Shown here piece by piece: positions 8,134 to 17,430 of a stretch of 64,000 nt of DNA; the first letter of the stretch is position 1, and every line of letters starts with the position of its first letter. The translations under genes and the position numbers were made by a program. The DNA lies in contig CAYMDO010000006.1 of NCBI GenBank assembly GCA_964389365.1, positions 8,806 through 72,805 of the forward strand, written 5' to 3'. The stretch is from UBA993 sp964389365 (lineage in GTDB: Bacteria > Bacillota > Dethiobacteria > DTU022). Below the pieces are notes generated by a model that was given only the letters and a program-made list of their open reading frames with translations, was not told the origin of the DNA and did no database searches.

Positions 8134-9819
8134 CTATTCAACCGAAAAGATATAGTAATACAGCGGCTGACCTCCGTACTGCAGCTCAATTTCAAGGGAG
8201 GGGTGTTTTTCGCCGATTATGGCTGCCAGTTTTGATGCATCCTGGCGGGAAACCCCCTGTCCGTAATAAATAGTGAATAAATCGTCTTTGCCGCCGGTGA
8301 GTTTTTCTGCGAGATCGAGCGCGGCCTGCGTCATATTTTCATTGGCCGAGACGATTTCGTCGCCGGCGAGTCCTAAAAAGTGGCCGGTTTCAATCGATTT
8401 GCCGCCGACTAGCGTATCCTTGGTCGCATGAGTGACCAGCCCGGTATTGACTCTGTCAATGCTGGCGGTCATAGCTTCCCTGTTTTCGGCCACTGTGGAG
8501 GCGGGGTTGTAAGCCATCAAGGCAGCCAGCCCTTCCGGCAATGACCTTGTTTCGAAAACTTCCACTGATTTTGCCGAAAGTATTTTAGCCTGCTGGGCAA
8601 CCATAATGATATTTTTGTTATTTGGCAATATTATTACATCATCCTGGGGCAGTTTTTCAACTGCCTTTAACAGGTCTTCCACATTGGGGTTCATGGTTTG
8701 CCCGCCAAATACAATTTCGCCAGCCCCAAGGCTTAAAAATATTTCACGGAAGCCCTCGCCAAAAGATACTGAAATTACGCCTACTTTTCCTGCCTGATGG
8801 CGCGGATCCCCAGGCAGCAGCAAGGTCTTTTCCACGTGATAGCCGGTTCTGTACGCCTGGTGGTGTTGATCGAGCATGTTTTCAATTTTGATATCGTGTA
8901 TGCTCCCGAAACGGAGGGCAGTTTGCAGGATCAAACCCGGAGCGGCCGTATGGATATGCACTTTGGCCAGGTTATGATCCGCCACAACCAGCAAGGAATC
9001 CCCCAGTGACTCCAGCTGCTCCTTCAATGTGCCGAAATTGCCTCCGGCAGAGCGGACAATTATTTCGGTGCAGTAAGGGAAATCCAGGTTAAAAGACTCC
9101 GGGCCGGCCAGGTTTGGCAATTGGAAATGATCCGGAAAAGAAGCAGGGCCTTCCTCTTTATGGCAAATAAGTTCATTCAGCGATTTTTTCAGGGAAAAAA
9201 GGCAGCCTTCCAGAAAGACCAGCAGCCCAAGCCCCCCAGCGTCCACTACCCCTGCTTCTTTCAGGGCAGGCAGCATCTCTGTCGTTTTAGCCAGGGTTTC
9301 TTTTCCGTTTGCTATTGCTGCTTCCATGCTGTTGTAAAAGCTTTCGCCTTTGCGTGCTGCTGCCCTGATTCCGCGGGCCATTTCCCGGGCAACAGTTAAA
9401 ATAGTGCCTTCGACCGGTTTTGAAACTGCTTTGTATGCGTAGACAACTCCATATTGAAAAGCTTTGCTCAACTCACCGGGGGTAATCGCTTCCTTCTTTT
9501 GCATGCCGCGGGCGATACCGCGCAGGATCTGCGACAAAATTACGCCGGAATTACCGCGGGCCCCCATCAGTGCATTATAGGCGACAACCTCTGACAGTTC
9601 CCCGATTGACTCGCCTTTATAGTTTAGCGATCCTTCCAGGGCTGATTGCAGGGTCAGGCTCATGTTGGTACCGGTATCGCCGTCAGGGACCGGAAAAACA
9701 TTCAGCGCGTTTATGCGTCCTTTTTCCCTGTCAAAAAAAATGTTGGCACCCAACAGCATTTTTTTAAAATCGCCGGCACCCAGGTACTTCTCAGGTAAGG
9801 TCTTTTCATTGCCTGTCAA
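8134..9819 (-). CDS. fakA: DAK-domain kinase subunit, FakA/YloV type
   Basis: The frame is open to 9882, but AAGGAG (9829-9834 on the plus strand) is 9 bases before a TTG at 9819, giving 561 residues, close to the family's usual length of about 550. The N-terminal DhaL domain has NVFPVPDGDTGTNM, whose Asp residues bind Mg-ATP, and GARGNSGVILSQ. A middle domain and a C-terminal DegV-like region ending QYGGQPLYYYIFSVE follow. FakA phosphorylates fatty acids delivered by FakB so that they enter phospholipid synthesis. No fakB is seen in the window. Confidence 0.85.
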   Translation of the reverse strand: MTGNEKTLPEKYLGAGDFKKMLLGANIFFDREKGRINALNVFPVPDGDTGTNMSLTLQSALEGSLNYKGESIGELSEVVAYNALMGARGNSGVILSQILRGIARGMQKKEAITPGELSKAFQYGVVYAYKAVSKPVEGTILTVAREMARGIRAAARKGESFYNSMEAAIANGKETLAKTTEMLPALKEAGVVDAGGLGLLVFLEGCLFSLKKSLNELICHKEEGPASFPDHFQLPNLAGPESFNLDFPYCTEIIVRSAGGNFGTLKEQLESLGDSLLVVADHNLAKVHIHTAAPGLILQTALRFGSIHDIKIENMLDQHHQAYRTGYHVEKTLLLPGDPRHQAGKVGVISVSFGEGFREIFLSLGAGEIVFGGQTMNPNVEDLLKAVEKLPQDDVIILPNNKNIIMVAQQAKILSAKSVEVFETRSLPEGLAALMAYNPASTVAENREAMTASIDRVNTGLVTHATKDTLVGGKSIETGHFLGLAGDEIVSANENMTQAALDLAEKLTGGKDDLFTIYYGQGVSRQDASKLAAIIGEKHPSLEIELQYGGQPLYYYIFSVE

Positions 9820-9933
9820 AAAGGGTTTCTCCTTATGGTAACAGGTTGTATAAGTTTCTAAAAAGGATAATACCATAACCATCGATAGCTGGCGAATATT
9901 TTACAGAACGGTGAACCAGGTCAGTCTCCGTTT

Positions 9934-10902
9934 TTATTCTTTTTTTGCGACACGGGCATAGTTGCGCAGTATCAGCTCGGCCGGTTGCGGTTCCAGGTAG
10001 GTTTGGCCGGCAAGAGAGGCGATTTTGTACTTCCTTGCATAATGGCGGCTCAGGGTTAACGGCTCAACAAGCGGCGCGCTTTGGCTGGCATAACGTCCGA
10101 TCAAATCAACCAGCTCTGCTTGCTCGCCGGGACTGTTAAGATCTTTAAAATAACTGCTGATACGATAAAGGACCCCTGCGTTTTTTTTAACTGTTGCCCT
10201 GAATGCGAGCGCCGTCATCAACAATTTAAAATATGCTGAAAAAAGCTCGTCAGCCGGCAGGCCTCTTCCTGACGCGACCAGCCGCCCCATGGCTGCAAGC
10301 AGCTTCGGGCTGTGTGCCATCACCTGCAATTTATGGCGATTATGGAATCCGTTCAATTCCTTGCAGCCTGCCCGGTTGGAGGTAAATTCATTCCAGCGGT
10401 GACAGCAGAATATTCTTTCGATAAAGTTTTCGCGCACTGCTTCAACGCGAAGCCGCCCTTCCTCTTCCAGCGGCAGCAGCGGAAACCGGCCTGCAAATGC
10501 GGCTGCAAACAAGCCACGCCCTTTTCGCAGAGCCGTGCCGGACTCTCCGTATACCTTAACCCGGTAAAGGCCTGAACTAGGTGAATTATTTTTAAAGATA
10601 AAGCCGCAGAGCCCCGCTGCTTTCAACTCCTCTACCCTCCTGCTGCAAAACTCAAGCATCTGCCCTGTCAGGTCAGCGCCAGTTCCGGCGCAAATCAGGC
10701 GTGGGCTGTCGGGACAGCCAACCAGGCGTAATGTTTCGCGGGGCACAGGAAGCCCGCATTCCACTTCAGGGCAGACCGGAATTAGATCAAAGTAGCGGCC
10801 CAATATATCTGTTATATAGCGGTCATGTTTATGTCCGCCGTCATAACGGACCGGGTTGCCGAGCAGGCATGAACTGACGCCTATTTTAATCTTTGCTGTC
10901 AT
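9934..10902 (-). CDS. DUF523 + DUF1722 protein (YbgA-like)
   Basis: 322 residues made of two known modules. Residues about 1-150 are DUF523, with SSCLLG near the N-terminus and VCPEVECGLPVPRE; the Cys residues are those that hold a [4Fe-4S] cluster in the thiouracil desulfidase TudS of the same family. Residues about 185-310 are DUF1722 (YbgA), with HNRHKLQVMAHSP. A role in sulfur removal from thiolated bases is plausible for the first half; the second has no settled function. Confidence 0.75.
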   Translation of the reverse strand: MTAKIKIGVSSCLLGNPVRYDGGHKHDRYITDILGRYFDLIPVCPEVECGLPVPRETLRLVGCPDSPRLICAGTGADLTGQMLEFCSRRVEELKAAGLCGFIFKNNSPSSGLYRVKVYGESGTALRKGRGLFAAAFAGRFPLLPLEEEGRLRVEAVRENFIERIFCCHRWNEFTSNRAGCKELNGFHNRHKLQVMAHSPKLLAAMGRLVASGRGLPADELFSAYFKLLMTALAFRATVKKNAGVLYRISSYFKDLNSPGEQAELVDLIGRYASQSAPLVEPLTLSRHYARKYKIASLAGQTYLEPQPAELILRNYARVAKKE

Positions 10903-11077
10903 TTATTGGCCCTCCGTTCTGAATATTTTCGATTGCGGGCGCTAATTACCTTTAAGCAGGTGTGCCGGTTATAATTATTGCGTAATTTAAGGTCAGCGGC
11001 AGCCATTTTATTTTGTTATAATTATTTTATCGTCACAAGCGGTGATTTTGAGCGCGGTCAGCTTGGGGGCTGGGTAA

Positions 11078-13015
11078 ATGCAAAGCATTTCGGCAAGGTC
11101 TTTGGTTCGCGTGAGCATGGTGTTGTCGGCAGCAGCCCTGATTATCTTTTTTGCTGCAGCTACTGCCGGCGCACGTTCCCTGGAGATATTTCATATCGAG
11201 ATTACAGCTGCAGTTTTACCGAACGGTGACCTGCAGGTTGTTGAACAGCGAACGATTAACTTCAACGGCCAGTTCCGCGGGGCGGACCAGAAGATTTATT
11301 TCAACGAGATCGAACTATTCAGTGAAATCGCGATCCGCGAAGGCGCGCAGTATTACACTTTAGTTGAGCAGTTCCCCACTTCTTATCCCGGGACTTATGC
11401 GATCAGCGTATTCGGCGAGGGTTATTTTATGGTTGACTGGAGTTTTGACGCTTACAATGAACAGCGAATTTTTACGCTTGAGTATATTGCCCGCGATGCT
11501 GTTGTTGTCCATGAAGACATAGCAGAGCTTTATTATACATTTGTAGGGGACGAATGGGATTTTCCGGCCGGCAGCGTCAGGGTAACCCTTTTATTACCGG
11601 CAGGGGCGGCGGACGGGGAGGTTTTTGCCTGGGGGCATGGCCCTGCACACGGTGAAGTGGAGATCAACAGCCCGGAAAAAGTAACCTGGTACGTGGCGCC
11701 TTTAGCGGCAAGGACTTTTCTTGAAGGAAGGGCAGTGTTTCCCCGGGAGCTGGTCCCGGAATCAACCAGGCGCAGCGGAAAAGAAGCGCTGGATTTGATC
11801 ATGGCGGAGGAACAACGCTGGGCAATGCAATCCAACATCAGCAGGGCGGTGAAAATTTACCAGCCGCATATTTCCCTGCTGTTCTTATTGCCGGTGGGGA
11901 TAGGAATTTTTAGAATGCGCCGTAAGGCTGCCAATAAGGGCTCGGCTTACCAGGGCGGCTACTACCGCGAGCTTCCGGGAGATTACCCGCCGGAGGTCGC
12001 CGGTTATCTCTGGAATAAAAAGAAGATACTTAACGAATCGTTGGCTGCTGGCATTTTGGATCTGGCCCGCCGCGGTCATATACAGATTGAACCGCTGCCT
12101 GAAGATGCCGGATCCGGTAAAGCGGACGACAGTGATTTCCTGATCGCTGAGCTGGTATATGAAGAGCCCGAAAGTTCAGTGGATAAAACGCTACTCAGGT
12201 TTCTATTCGGGCCGGTTTACCGGGAATTCAATCCTGACAGCAAAGAGGGTAAAAATACTGAGGTAATAGCGGCAGCTTTTAAAAAATCCATATCGTTCAG
12301 CCAGGTCCGGGATTTTGCCAAAAAAAAACCACGTAAATTCCATAAATTTTACACGGATTGGAAAGGCGCGGTTGAACACCTGGGTAAGGCTCAGGAATTT
12401 TTTATGGACCATAACTCTCTCAACCGGGGCTGTCTTCCCTTACTGCTGACGATTGTCGGCGGTATCCTGGCTATGGTTTTGGGAGAACTTTATTTCTTTG
12501 GCGCTGCGCTGATTGTTGGGGCGTTGCTGCTCTTAGTTGCGTCGCCTAGGTTGTACTATACCGGTTACGGGGCTGATCAACTTGCCAGGTGGCGGGCATT
12601 CAGGCGGTTTTTGCTGCATTTTTCAAAGATTGACCAATCAACGGTCCCTTCCCTGGCTGTCTGGGAACATTACCTGGTTTATGCGGTAATTTTGGGTGTG
12701 GCCAAACAGGTTATTGATCAGCTTGCTATATTATTCCCGCGCCTGGACCAGGATCCCGCTTTTAATCAGACCAGCTGGTCACGGATGAACGCCGCCCAGA
12801 CAGCCATAATTATCAACAACCTGAACACGATGACCAGATCTTTAAATAATACAGTCGGCAGCGCTTCCAGGGCCGCATCGAGCGCCATTGCAGCCGCTGC
12901 GTCAACCTCAGGCGCCGGCTCATCGGGAGGGTTTTCTTCCGGTGGCGGTTCCGGGGGCGGTTTTTCCGGCGGCGGAGGCGGCGGTTTTGGCGGAGGAGGC
13001 GGCAGCTTCAGATAG
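11078..13015 (+). CDS. DUF2207 membrane protein with Gly-rich tail
   Basis: 645 residues. An N-terminal signal sequence (about 1-32) leads into an extracellular DUF2207 domain (about 33-240), a membrane helix near 270-285, a cytoplasmic part and two further helices near 450-490. The last ~35 residues are almost only Gly, Ser and Phe, typical of this family. Function of DUF2207 proteins is unknown; they are common in Clostridia and Actinobacteria. ATG 11078 is preceded by GGGGG 9 bases upstream. First gene of a block encoding surface proteins. Confidence 0.75.
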   Translation: MQSISARSLVRVSMVLSAAALIIFFAAATAGARSLEIFHIEITAAVLPNGDLQVVEQRTINFNGQFRGADQKIYFNEIELFSEIAIREGAQYYTLVEQFPTSYPGTYAISVFGEGYFMVDWSFDAYNEQRIFTLEYIARDAVVVHEDIAELYYTFVGDEWDFPAGSVRVTLLLPAGAADGEVFAWGHGPAHGEVEINSPEKVTWYVAPLAARTFLEGRAVFPRELVPESTRRSGKEALDLIMAEEQRWAMQSNISRAVKIYQPHISLLFLLPVGIGIFRMRRKAANKGSAYQGGYYRELPGDYPPEVAGYLWNKKKILNESLAAGILDLARRGHIQIEPLPEDAGSGKADDSDFLIAELVYEEPESSVDKTLLRFLFGPVYREFNPDSKEGKNTEVIAAAFKKSISFSQVRDFAKKKPRKFHKFYTDWKGAVEHLGKAQEFFMDHNSLNRGCLPLLLTIVGGILAMVLGELYFFGAALIVGALLLLVASPRLYYTGYGADQLARWRAFRRFLLHFSKIDQSTVPSLAVWEHYLVYAVILGVAKQVIDQLAILFPRLDQDPAFNQTSWSRMNAAQTAIIINNLNTMTRSLNNTVGSASRAASSAIAAAASTSGAGSSGGFSSGGGSGGGFSGGGGGGFGGGGGSFR

Positions 13016-13094
13016 TGCCGTTATTGCAGGATGGAACCGGTGATAGTCAAAGACTGTCCGTGCTGTAAAGGCAGCAGGGGGGGAAGTGTGGATC

Positions 13095-14045
13095 ATGATC
13101 GGCACTAAATGGGCAACCTTCATTTTTTTGATAGTTACATTAACGATGGTGATCGGCGTATCGGGCTGCAAACCGGAACCGCCGCCCGCCGGGCTTGAGG
13201 ATGTACAGATTTTTCAGGCCGAAGGTATCCTGGTTGGCCAAATCGACAGCCAATCGGTAGAAATTGAAGTGGCCGGGATACCCAGGGCATTCAGGCTTGA
13301 AGAAGGCGCCGTGATTACCGGCCTGGCCGCTGGAACAAGGGTAGGGTTTACCTATGTTGAGCCGGCTGCCAATACGGCTGAGAACAGCGGGGATACGCGG
13401 CCCCTGCTGCTATCGATTGAAGCTGTTGATTTTGTTCCGGAAGTGATTGAGCTTACCGGTGTCTTTATTGGGCAGATCGACAGTCATTCAGTAGAAATTA
13501 ACGTTGAAGGAGAAGCAAGGGTTTTTGCCTTAGGTGTAAGCATGACTGTTGACAATTTGGAGAACGGTACGGAAGTTTTTATTACCTTCCGCCAGGACGG
13601 CCAGAGGCAGCTTTTGATTTCTATTGAACCTACTGCCGGGCCGGTTGGCGACGGAAACATTCTGCTGGTTGGTGAAGGTATAATGGTCGGCATGATCGAC
13701 GCCCAATCAGTTGAGGTCATGATTAACAGGGCCTTTATTCTCGATCAGGGGATCAGCGCAGAAGGTATCGCTGACGGGTCTCTGGTCGCTTTTACTTACA
13801 GGGAAAGCGGCCTGCGGGCAGTTATCGAGTCAATTGAAGCGGTGGATCAGCCGCTTGAAGGAGAAGTTATGCATGGCATACTGGTCGGCCAGATTGACAG
13901 CCTGTCAATTGAGATCCAGTATTTCCAGGCGTTTGCCCTTGGGCGCGGTGTTTCAACTGAGGGGATTGACGACGGGTCCGCGGTGGTTTTTACTTACGAT
14001 GAAGGCGATTACCGGCCTGTATTAAAATCGATCAGGGCAAAATAG
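13095..14045 (+). CDS. Putative lipoprotein built of four tandem ~70-residue repeats
   Basis: I do not recognise the family. From ATG 13095 (preferred to GTG 13086 because the G-rich binding site abuts the latter), a signal sequence ends in a lipobox VSGC with Cys25, so the protein should be lipid-anchored outside. The mature part has four copies of one unit, starting near residues 43, 122, 193 and 259. Each begins G-I/V-x-V/I-G-x-I-D-x-x-S-V/I-E, continues with a hydrophobic AF-x-L segment and a D-G/N-G-T/S-x-V-x-F-TY stretch, and ends near L-x-S-I-E/R-A. The pattern suggests four small beta domains. A terminator follows at 14067. Confidence 0.65.
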   Translation: MIGTKWATFIFLIVTLTMVIGVSGCKPEPPPAGLEDVQIFQAEGILVGQIDSQSVEIEVAGIPRAFRLEEGAVITGLAAGTRVGFTYVEPAANTAENSGDTRPLLLSIEAVDFVPEVIELTGVFIGQIDSHSVEINVEGEARVFALGVSMTVDNLENGTEVFITFRQDGQRQLLISIEPTAGPVGDGNILLVGEGIMVGMIDAQSVEVMINRAFILDQGISAEGIADGSLVAFTYRESGLRAVIESIEAVDQPLEGEVMHGILVGQIDSLSIEIQYFQAFALGRGVSTEGIDDGSAVVFTYDEGDYRPVLKSIRAK

Positions 14046-14066
14046 ATTGTGTGCGGCGCAAACGAA

Positions 14067-14097
14067 ACCACTGGCTCTTGCCCGGCCGGTGGTTTTT
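14067..14097 (+). terminator. Intrinsic terminator after the repeat lipoprotein
   Basis: Nine-base stem ACCACTGGC/GCCGGTGGT with one G-U pair, followed directly by TTTTT. Confidence 0.7.
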
Positions 14098-14202
14098 GTC
14101 TGCCCGGTTTTTACTGCCTTTTATTACCTTGTTTTTGTCTGCCGGCACATGATAAGATAGTTAAGCGGTTGTTTGGCTTTGAGGCAGGAGCACATATGAT
14201 AA

Positions 14203-14211
14203 TGGTATAAT
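14203..14211 (+). promoter_or_regulatory. Extended -10 promoter for the beta-helix genes
   Basis: TGG followed by TATAAT (TGnTATAAT) about 36 bases before the ATG at 14247. No well-spaced -35 is visible, as allowed for extended -10 promoters. Confidence 0.5.
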
Positions 14212-14246
14212 CGGATTGGCATTTTAGGTTTGAAGGGGGTTATATA

Positions 14247-15617
14247 ATGGCTGATTGTAAAAAATGCGGTATGAGCTATGATTCGAAAGATTACGATACA
14301 TGCCCTTATTGCGGCGAAGGTTATGAAGCAGAGGCAGATATTGCGGAAGAAGCTTCTGCCCCCGGACCAAAAAAGCAGCCGGAGAAAGAACCTGTCGAAA
14401 AGAAGGCAAAACTGCCTCAAGAAAGCATACCGGCAAGAAAAAAAACCGGCGGCAGCGTGAAGTATATTTTGGCCGGTGTTGCAGTTGCGGCGATAATTGC
14501 TGCCGCCGTCTTTGGCTTTTCAGCTTTCAGCGGTTCTGGCGCCACCGTTCCCGATAAGTATGCGACCATTCAGGAAGCAATCGACGCCGCGCGGGACGGC
14601 GATGAAATTATTGTCCAGAGTGGGGTTTACCAGGAAAATATAGATTTTAAAGGGAAAAACGTTATTGTCCGCAGTATCGACCCGGATGATCCTGCGGTTG
14701 TTTCATCTACGATCATCGACGGCGACGGCCGGGGCCCGGTTGTATCTTTCAGAAGCGGTGAAGGTGAGGGAGCGGTTCTTAGCGGTTTTACAGTAACCCG
14801 GGGCGGAGGAATTCTAATATCCGGCGGCAGTTCCCCGTTAATTGAGAAATGCTCGATCGAGGACAATTCTGCCGAATTTGGAGCAGGCTTGTTCATTGTT
14901 GATTCGGATCCGGTGATTCGGGATAACCTGATAGTTGCCAACAGTGCTTATATCGGGGGCGGGATATTTATCGAAAAAGCGGCCCCGGTTTTGGAAGGCA
15001 ATACCATAGCCAGCAACGCTGCTGAAATGGGTGCCGGCCTGGCAATTTACTCGAATTCCGATCCTGTCCTGACCGGAAACACCATTGTTGAAAACCGGGC
15101 TGCCCGCCTCGGCGGCGGGATATTGGTCACCCTTGATTCGGCGCCCGTTATAAAAAATAATACAATTGGCGGCAACTTTGCCGGGTTGAACGGCGGCGGG
15201 TTTTTTATTGAAGAATCGACGCCGCTCATCGAGGACAATACGATCGTTGGAAACGAAGCTGAGAACGGCGGCGGGATGATTATCGTTTTTGTCCTGGATC
15301 AAGGCCTTAGAATAAGCGGTAATACCTTCAGCAACAATTCCGCGTACCTGGCCGGCGGAGGTTTGTACATGGTCGGCTCTTCGCCAACCCTGGAGAACAA
15401 CAGCTTTAGGGAAAATACTTCTGAATTCCTGGGTGGGGCTGTTGCTGTTTACGATTCTGCGCCTGTATTCCGCAGAAATATTTTCGAGAATAATACAGCC
15501 GCTACTGCCGGAGGCGGCGGGGCTATGTGGGTTAATAAAGATTCAACCCTGGAGATCAACGACCCTGATGACAATAGCTATCCGGGGAACAGCCCCGATA
15601 ACATATTCAGGGAATAG
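14247..15617 (+). CDS. Zinc-ribbon, membrane-anchored right-handed beta-helix protein
   Basis: 456 residues. Cys4, Cys7, Cys19 and Cys22 form a CxxC...CxxC zinc ribbon, followed by a Pro/Lys/Glu-rich linker, a single membrane helix (about 72-92) and, outside, the segment VPDKYATIQEAIDAARDGDEI typical of pectate-lyase-like proteins that begin with a DUF1565-type unit. The rest is a ladder of turns each carrying an N-x-A/S-x-x-GGG-I motif, i.e. a parallel beta-helix of about ten coils. No catalytic residues of polysaccharide lyases are evident, so binding or structural roles are as likely as enzymatic ones. GAAGGGGG is 7 bases before the ATG. Confidence 0.75.
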   Translation: MADCKKCGMSYDSKDYDTCPYCGEGYEAEADIAEEASAPGPKKQPEKEPVEKKAKLPQESIPARKKTGGSVKYILAGVAVAAIIAAAVFGFSAFSGSGATVPDKYATIQEAIDAARDGDEIIVQSGVYQENIDFKGKNVIVRSIDPDDPAVVSSTIIDGDGRGPVVSFRSGEGEGAVLSGFTVTRGGGILISGGSSPLIEKCSIEDNSAEFGAGLFIVDSDPVIRDNLIVANSAYIGGGIFIEKAAPVLEGNTIASNAAEMGAGLAIYSNSDPVLTGNTIVENRAARLGGGILVTLDSAPVIKNNTIGGNFAGLNGGGFFIEESTPLIEDNTIVGNEAENGGGMIIVFVLDQGLRISGNTFSNNSAYLAGGGLYMVGSSPTLENNSFRENTSEFLGGAVAVYDSAPVFRRNIFENNTAATAGGGGAMWVNKDSTLEINDPDDNSYPGNSPDNIFRE

Positions 15618-15676
15618 TGATTGCACTGTAAGGAACAGCAGGCTTTTTAATGTCAACTTTGAAAGGGGTTATGAAC

Positions 15677-17356
15677 ATGTCTCAAGAAAACGGGAATAAA
15701 CGCCGTTTTATTAAATTGCTCGGTACCGTCATCGGGGTGCTGGTTATTGCAGCCCTCGGTTATTATGGTTTCACCCAGTTTCTGCAATCAAGGTATGCCG
15801 TGCCTGATAAATACCCGACAATACAGGCGGCGATAGATGCTGCTTCCGATGGGGCCGTAATTGTGGTAGCGCCGGGAGTTTATTATGAACGGATCGATTT
15901 CCTGGGCAAGGATATTACTGTCCGCAGCACCGAGCCTGACGATCCGGAAGTGGTTGCTTCCACTATAATCGATGGGCGCAAAAGGGGCTCGGTTGTAACT
16001 TTTCAAAACGGGGAAAGTTCAAAGGCAGTATTGCTGGGTTTTACGATTACCGGCGGTGTCGGAACAAGATTATCAACAACACAGGAGTATCTGGGTGAAG
16101 TAACTACAAACGAAGGATACTACGGCGGGGGAATCTTAATAGACGGAGGAAGCTCTCCAACTATCAGCAAGAACATAATCAGGAATAACCAGGCTGATCT
16201 TGATGGCGGCGGCATTGCTGTTCAAGGCGGCTCAAGCCCGGTGATTACCGGTAATAGCTTTGAATATAACAAAGCGTTTAATGGCGGGGGTATCGCCATT
16301 TGGAAATCAAGCCCGATTATTGAAGGAAACACTTTTCTGGGAAACAGGGCGAACTATCTCGGCGGGGCTGTTCTGATCGATTTCGAATCAGCGCCGCTAA
16401 TTAAAAATAATGGCATGCAGGAAAACAGCTCTACCAGCGGCGGCGCAATTGCCGCCTGGTTTGCCGAACCCCTGATCGAGGGCAATACTTTAAGCAAGAA
16501 TGCAGCGATATGGTACGGTGGCGGGATAGCCCTGTTTGATTCAATTGCTACGATTAGCGAAAATGATATTTCAAGGAATTCGGCCGACAATAACGGCGGC
16601 GGGGTTGCCGTGGCGGAAGGGTCGCAGGCAACTATTGACAATAACATAATCTCCAGGAACTTTACCGATGAAAATGGCGGCGGTATTGCCGTGGTTGAAC
16701 AATCAGAAGCGACGATTATCGACAATTTGATTGAAGGAAATGCGGTTATCTTTGGCGGCGGCGGTATTTATATTCATCAATCGGTGGTTGAAATAGAAAG
16801 ATGCAACGTTACCGGCAACGTGGTTCAGCAGGACGGTGGCGGCGTGGCGGTTATGAACGAATCTAAAGCCAAAATCAGCAATACCATGGTTGACGGAAAC
16901 AGGGCGGGTCGTGCCGGCGGGGGTCTTGTTCTCGGTGAGTCTTCATCAGCCGAAATCTATGATTCTACAATCGCCGGAAACCTTGCCAGCACCGGAGGGG
17001 CAATGATTGTCCTCAGATCAAATTTAATCATGGAGCGTTGTTTTATTTTAGAAAATACAGCTGACACCGGTTCGGGGGGCGGCCTGCTGCTGGTTTCTTC
17101 CTCGGTTTCAGAGATTGTTGATACAATTTTTAACAACAATGTTGCCTTCGAGTTTGGCGGAGGCCTGGTTGCTTTTGAAAATTCAAGGGTAACCTTATCG
17201 AGGAATGAATTTACTGCAAATGTTGCCCAAATCGGGGGAGCGTTTATTGGTTTTGGTGATGCCAGTATAAGTTTGAGCGAGCCGGATGACAATATATACC
17301 AGGGTAATGTTCCGGAAGATGAAGCAGCTAAAGAAGGAACCGAGGATGGAGAATAA
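15677..17356 (+). CDS. Membrane-anchored right-handed beta-helix protein (paralogue)
   Basis: 559 residues from ATG 15677, chosen over ATG 15671 and upstream codons because AAAGGGG (15662-15668) gives an 8-base spacing. A short charged N-terminus and one membrane helix (about 12-34) precede VPDKYPTIQAAIDAASDG and the same kind of beta-helix as its neighbour, here with more coils. It lacks the zinc ribbon of the first copy. The two genes are 59 bases apart and clearly arose by duplication. The helix should face outside. Substrate unknown. Confidence 0.75.
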   Translation: MSQENGNKRRFIKLLGTVIGVLVIAALGYYGFTQFLQSRYAVPDKYPTIQAAIDAASDGAVIVVAPGVYYERIDFLGKDITVRSTEPDDPEVVASTIIDGRKRGSVVTFQNGESSKAVLLGFTITGGVGTRLSTTQEYLGEVTTNEGYYGGGILIDGGSSPTISKNIIRNNQADLDGGGIAVQGGSSPVITGNSFEYNKAFNGGGIAIWKSSPIIEGNTFLGNRANYLGGAVLIDFESAPLIKNNGMQENSSTSGGAIAAWFAEPLIEGNTLSKNAAIWYGGGIALFDSIATISENDISRNSADNNGGGVAVAEGSQATIDNNIISRNFTDENGGGIAVVEQSEATIIDNLIEGNAVIFGGGGIYIHQSVVEIERCNVTGNVVQQDGGGVAVMNESKAKISNTMVDGNRAGRAGGGLVLGESSSAEIYDSTIAGNLASTGGAMIVLRSNLIMERCFILENTADTGSGGGLLLVSSSVSEIVDTIFNNNVAFEFGGGLVAFENSRVTLSRNEFTANVAQIGGAFIGFGDASISLSEPDDNIYQGNVPEDEAAKEGTEDGE

Positions 17357-17373
17357 ATAGCTGCCATCCTCGG
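17340..17373. terminator. Inverted repeat at end of beta-helix gene
   Basis: CCGAGGATGG pairs perfectly with CCATCCTCGG across a 14-base loop that contains the stop codon. It forms the first of two consecutive hairpins. Confidence 0.5.
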
Positions 17374-17380
17374 CATATAA

Positions 17381-17410
17381 AAAGAACCTGCCCGAAGGGG
17401 CAGGTTCTTT
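17381..17410. terminator. Bidirectional intrinsic terminator
   Basis: Perfect 13-base stem AAAGAACCTGCCC/GGGCAGGTTCTTT with a GAAG loop, between two convergent genes. T-rich ends on either strand let it serve both. Confidence 0.85.
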
Positions 17411-17430
17411 CACTATCATAATCAGCCAGC

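Noticed and set aside
14800..17250. Apparent tandem DNA repeats
   Set aside because: The periodic GGCGGCGG pattern is codon-level reflection of beta-helix GGG motifs, not a CRISPR or satellite repeat; spacing is irregular.
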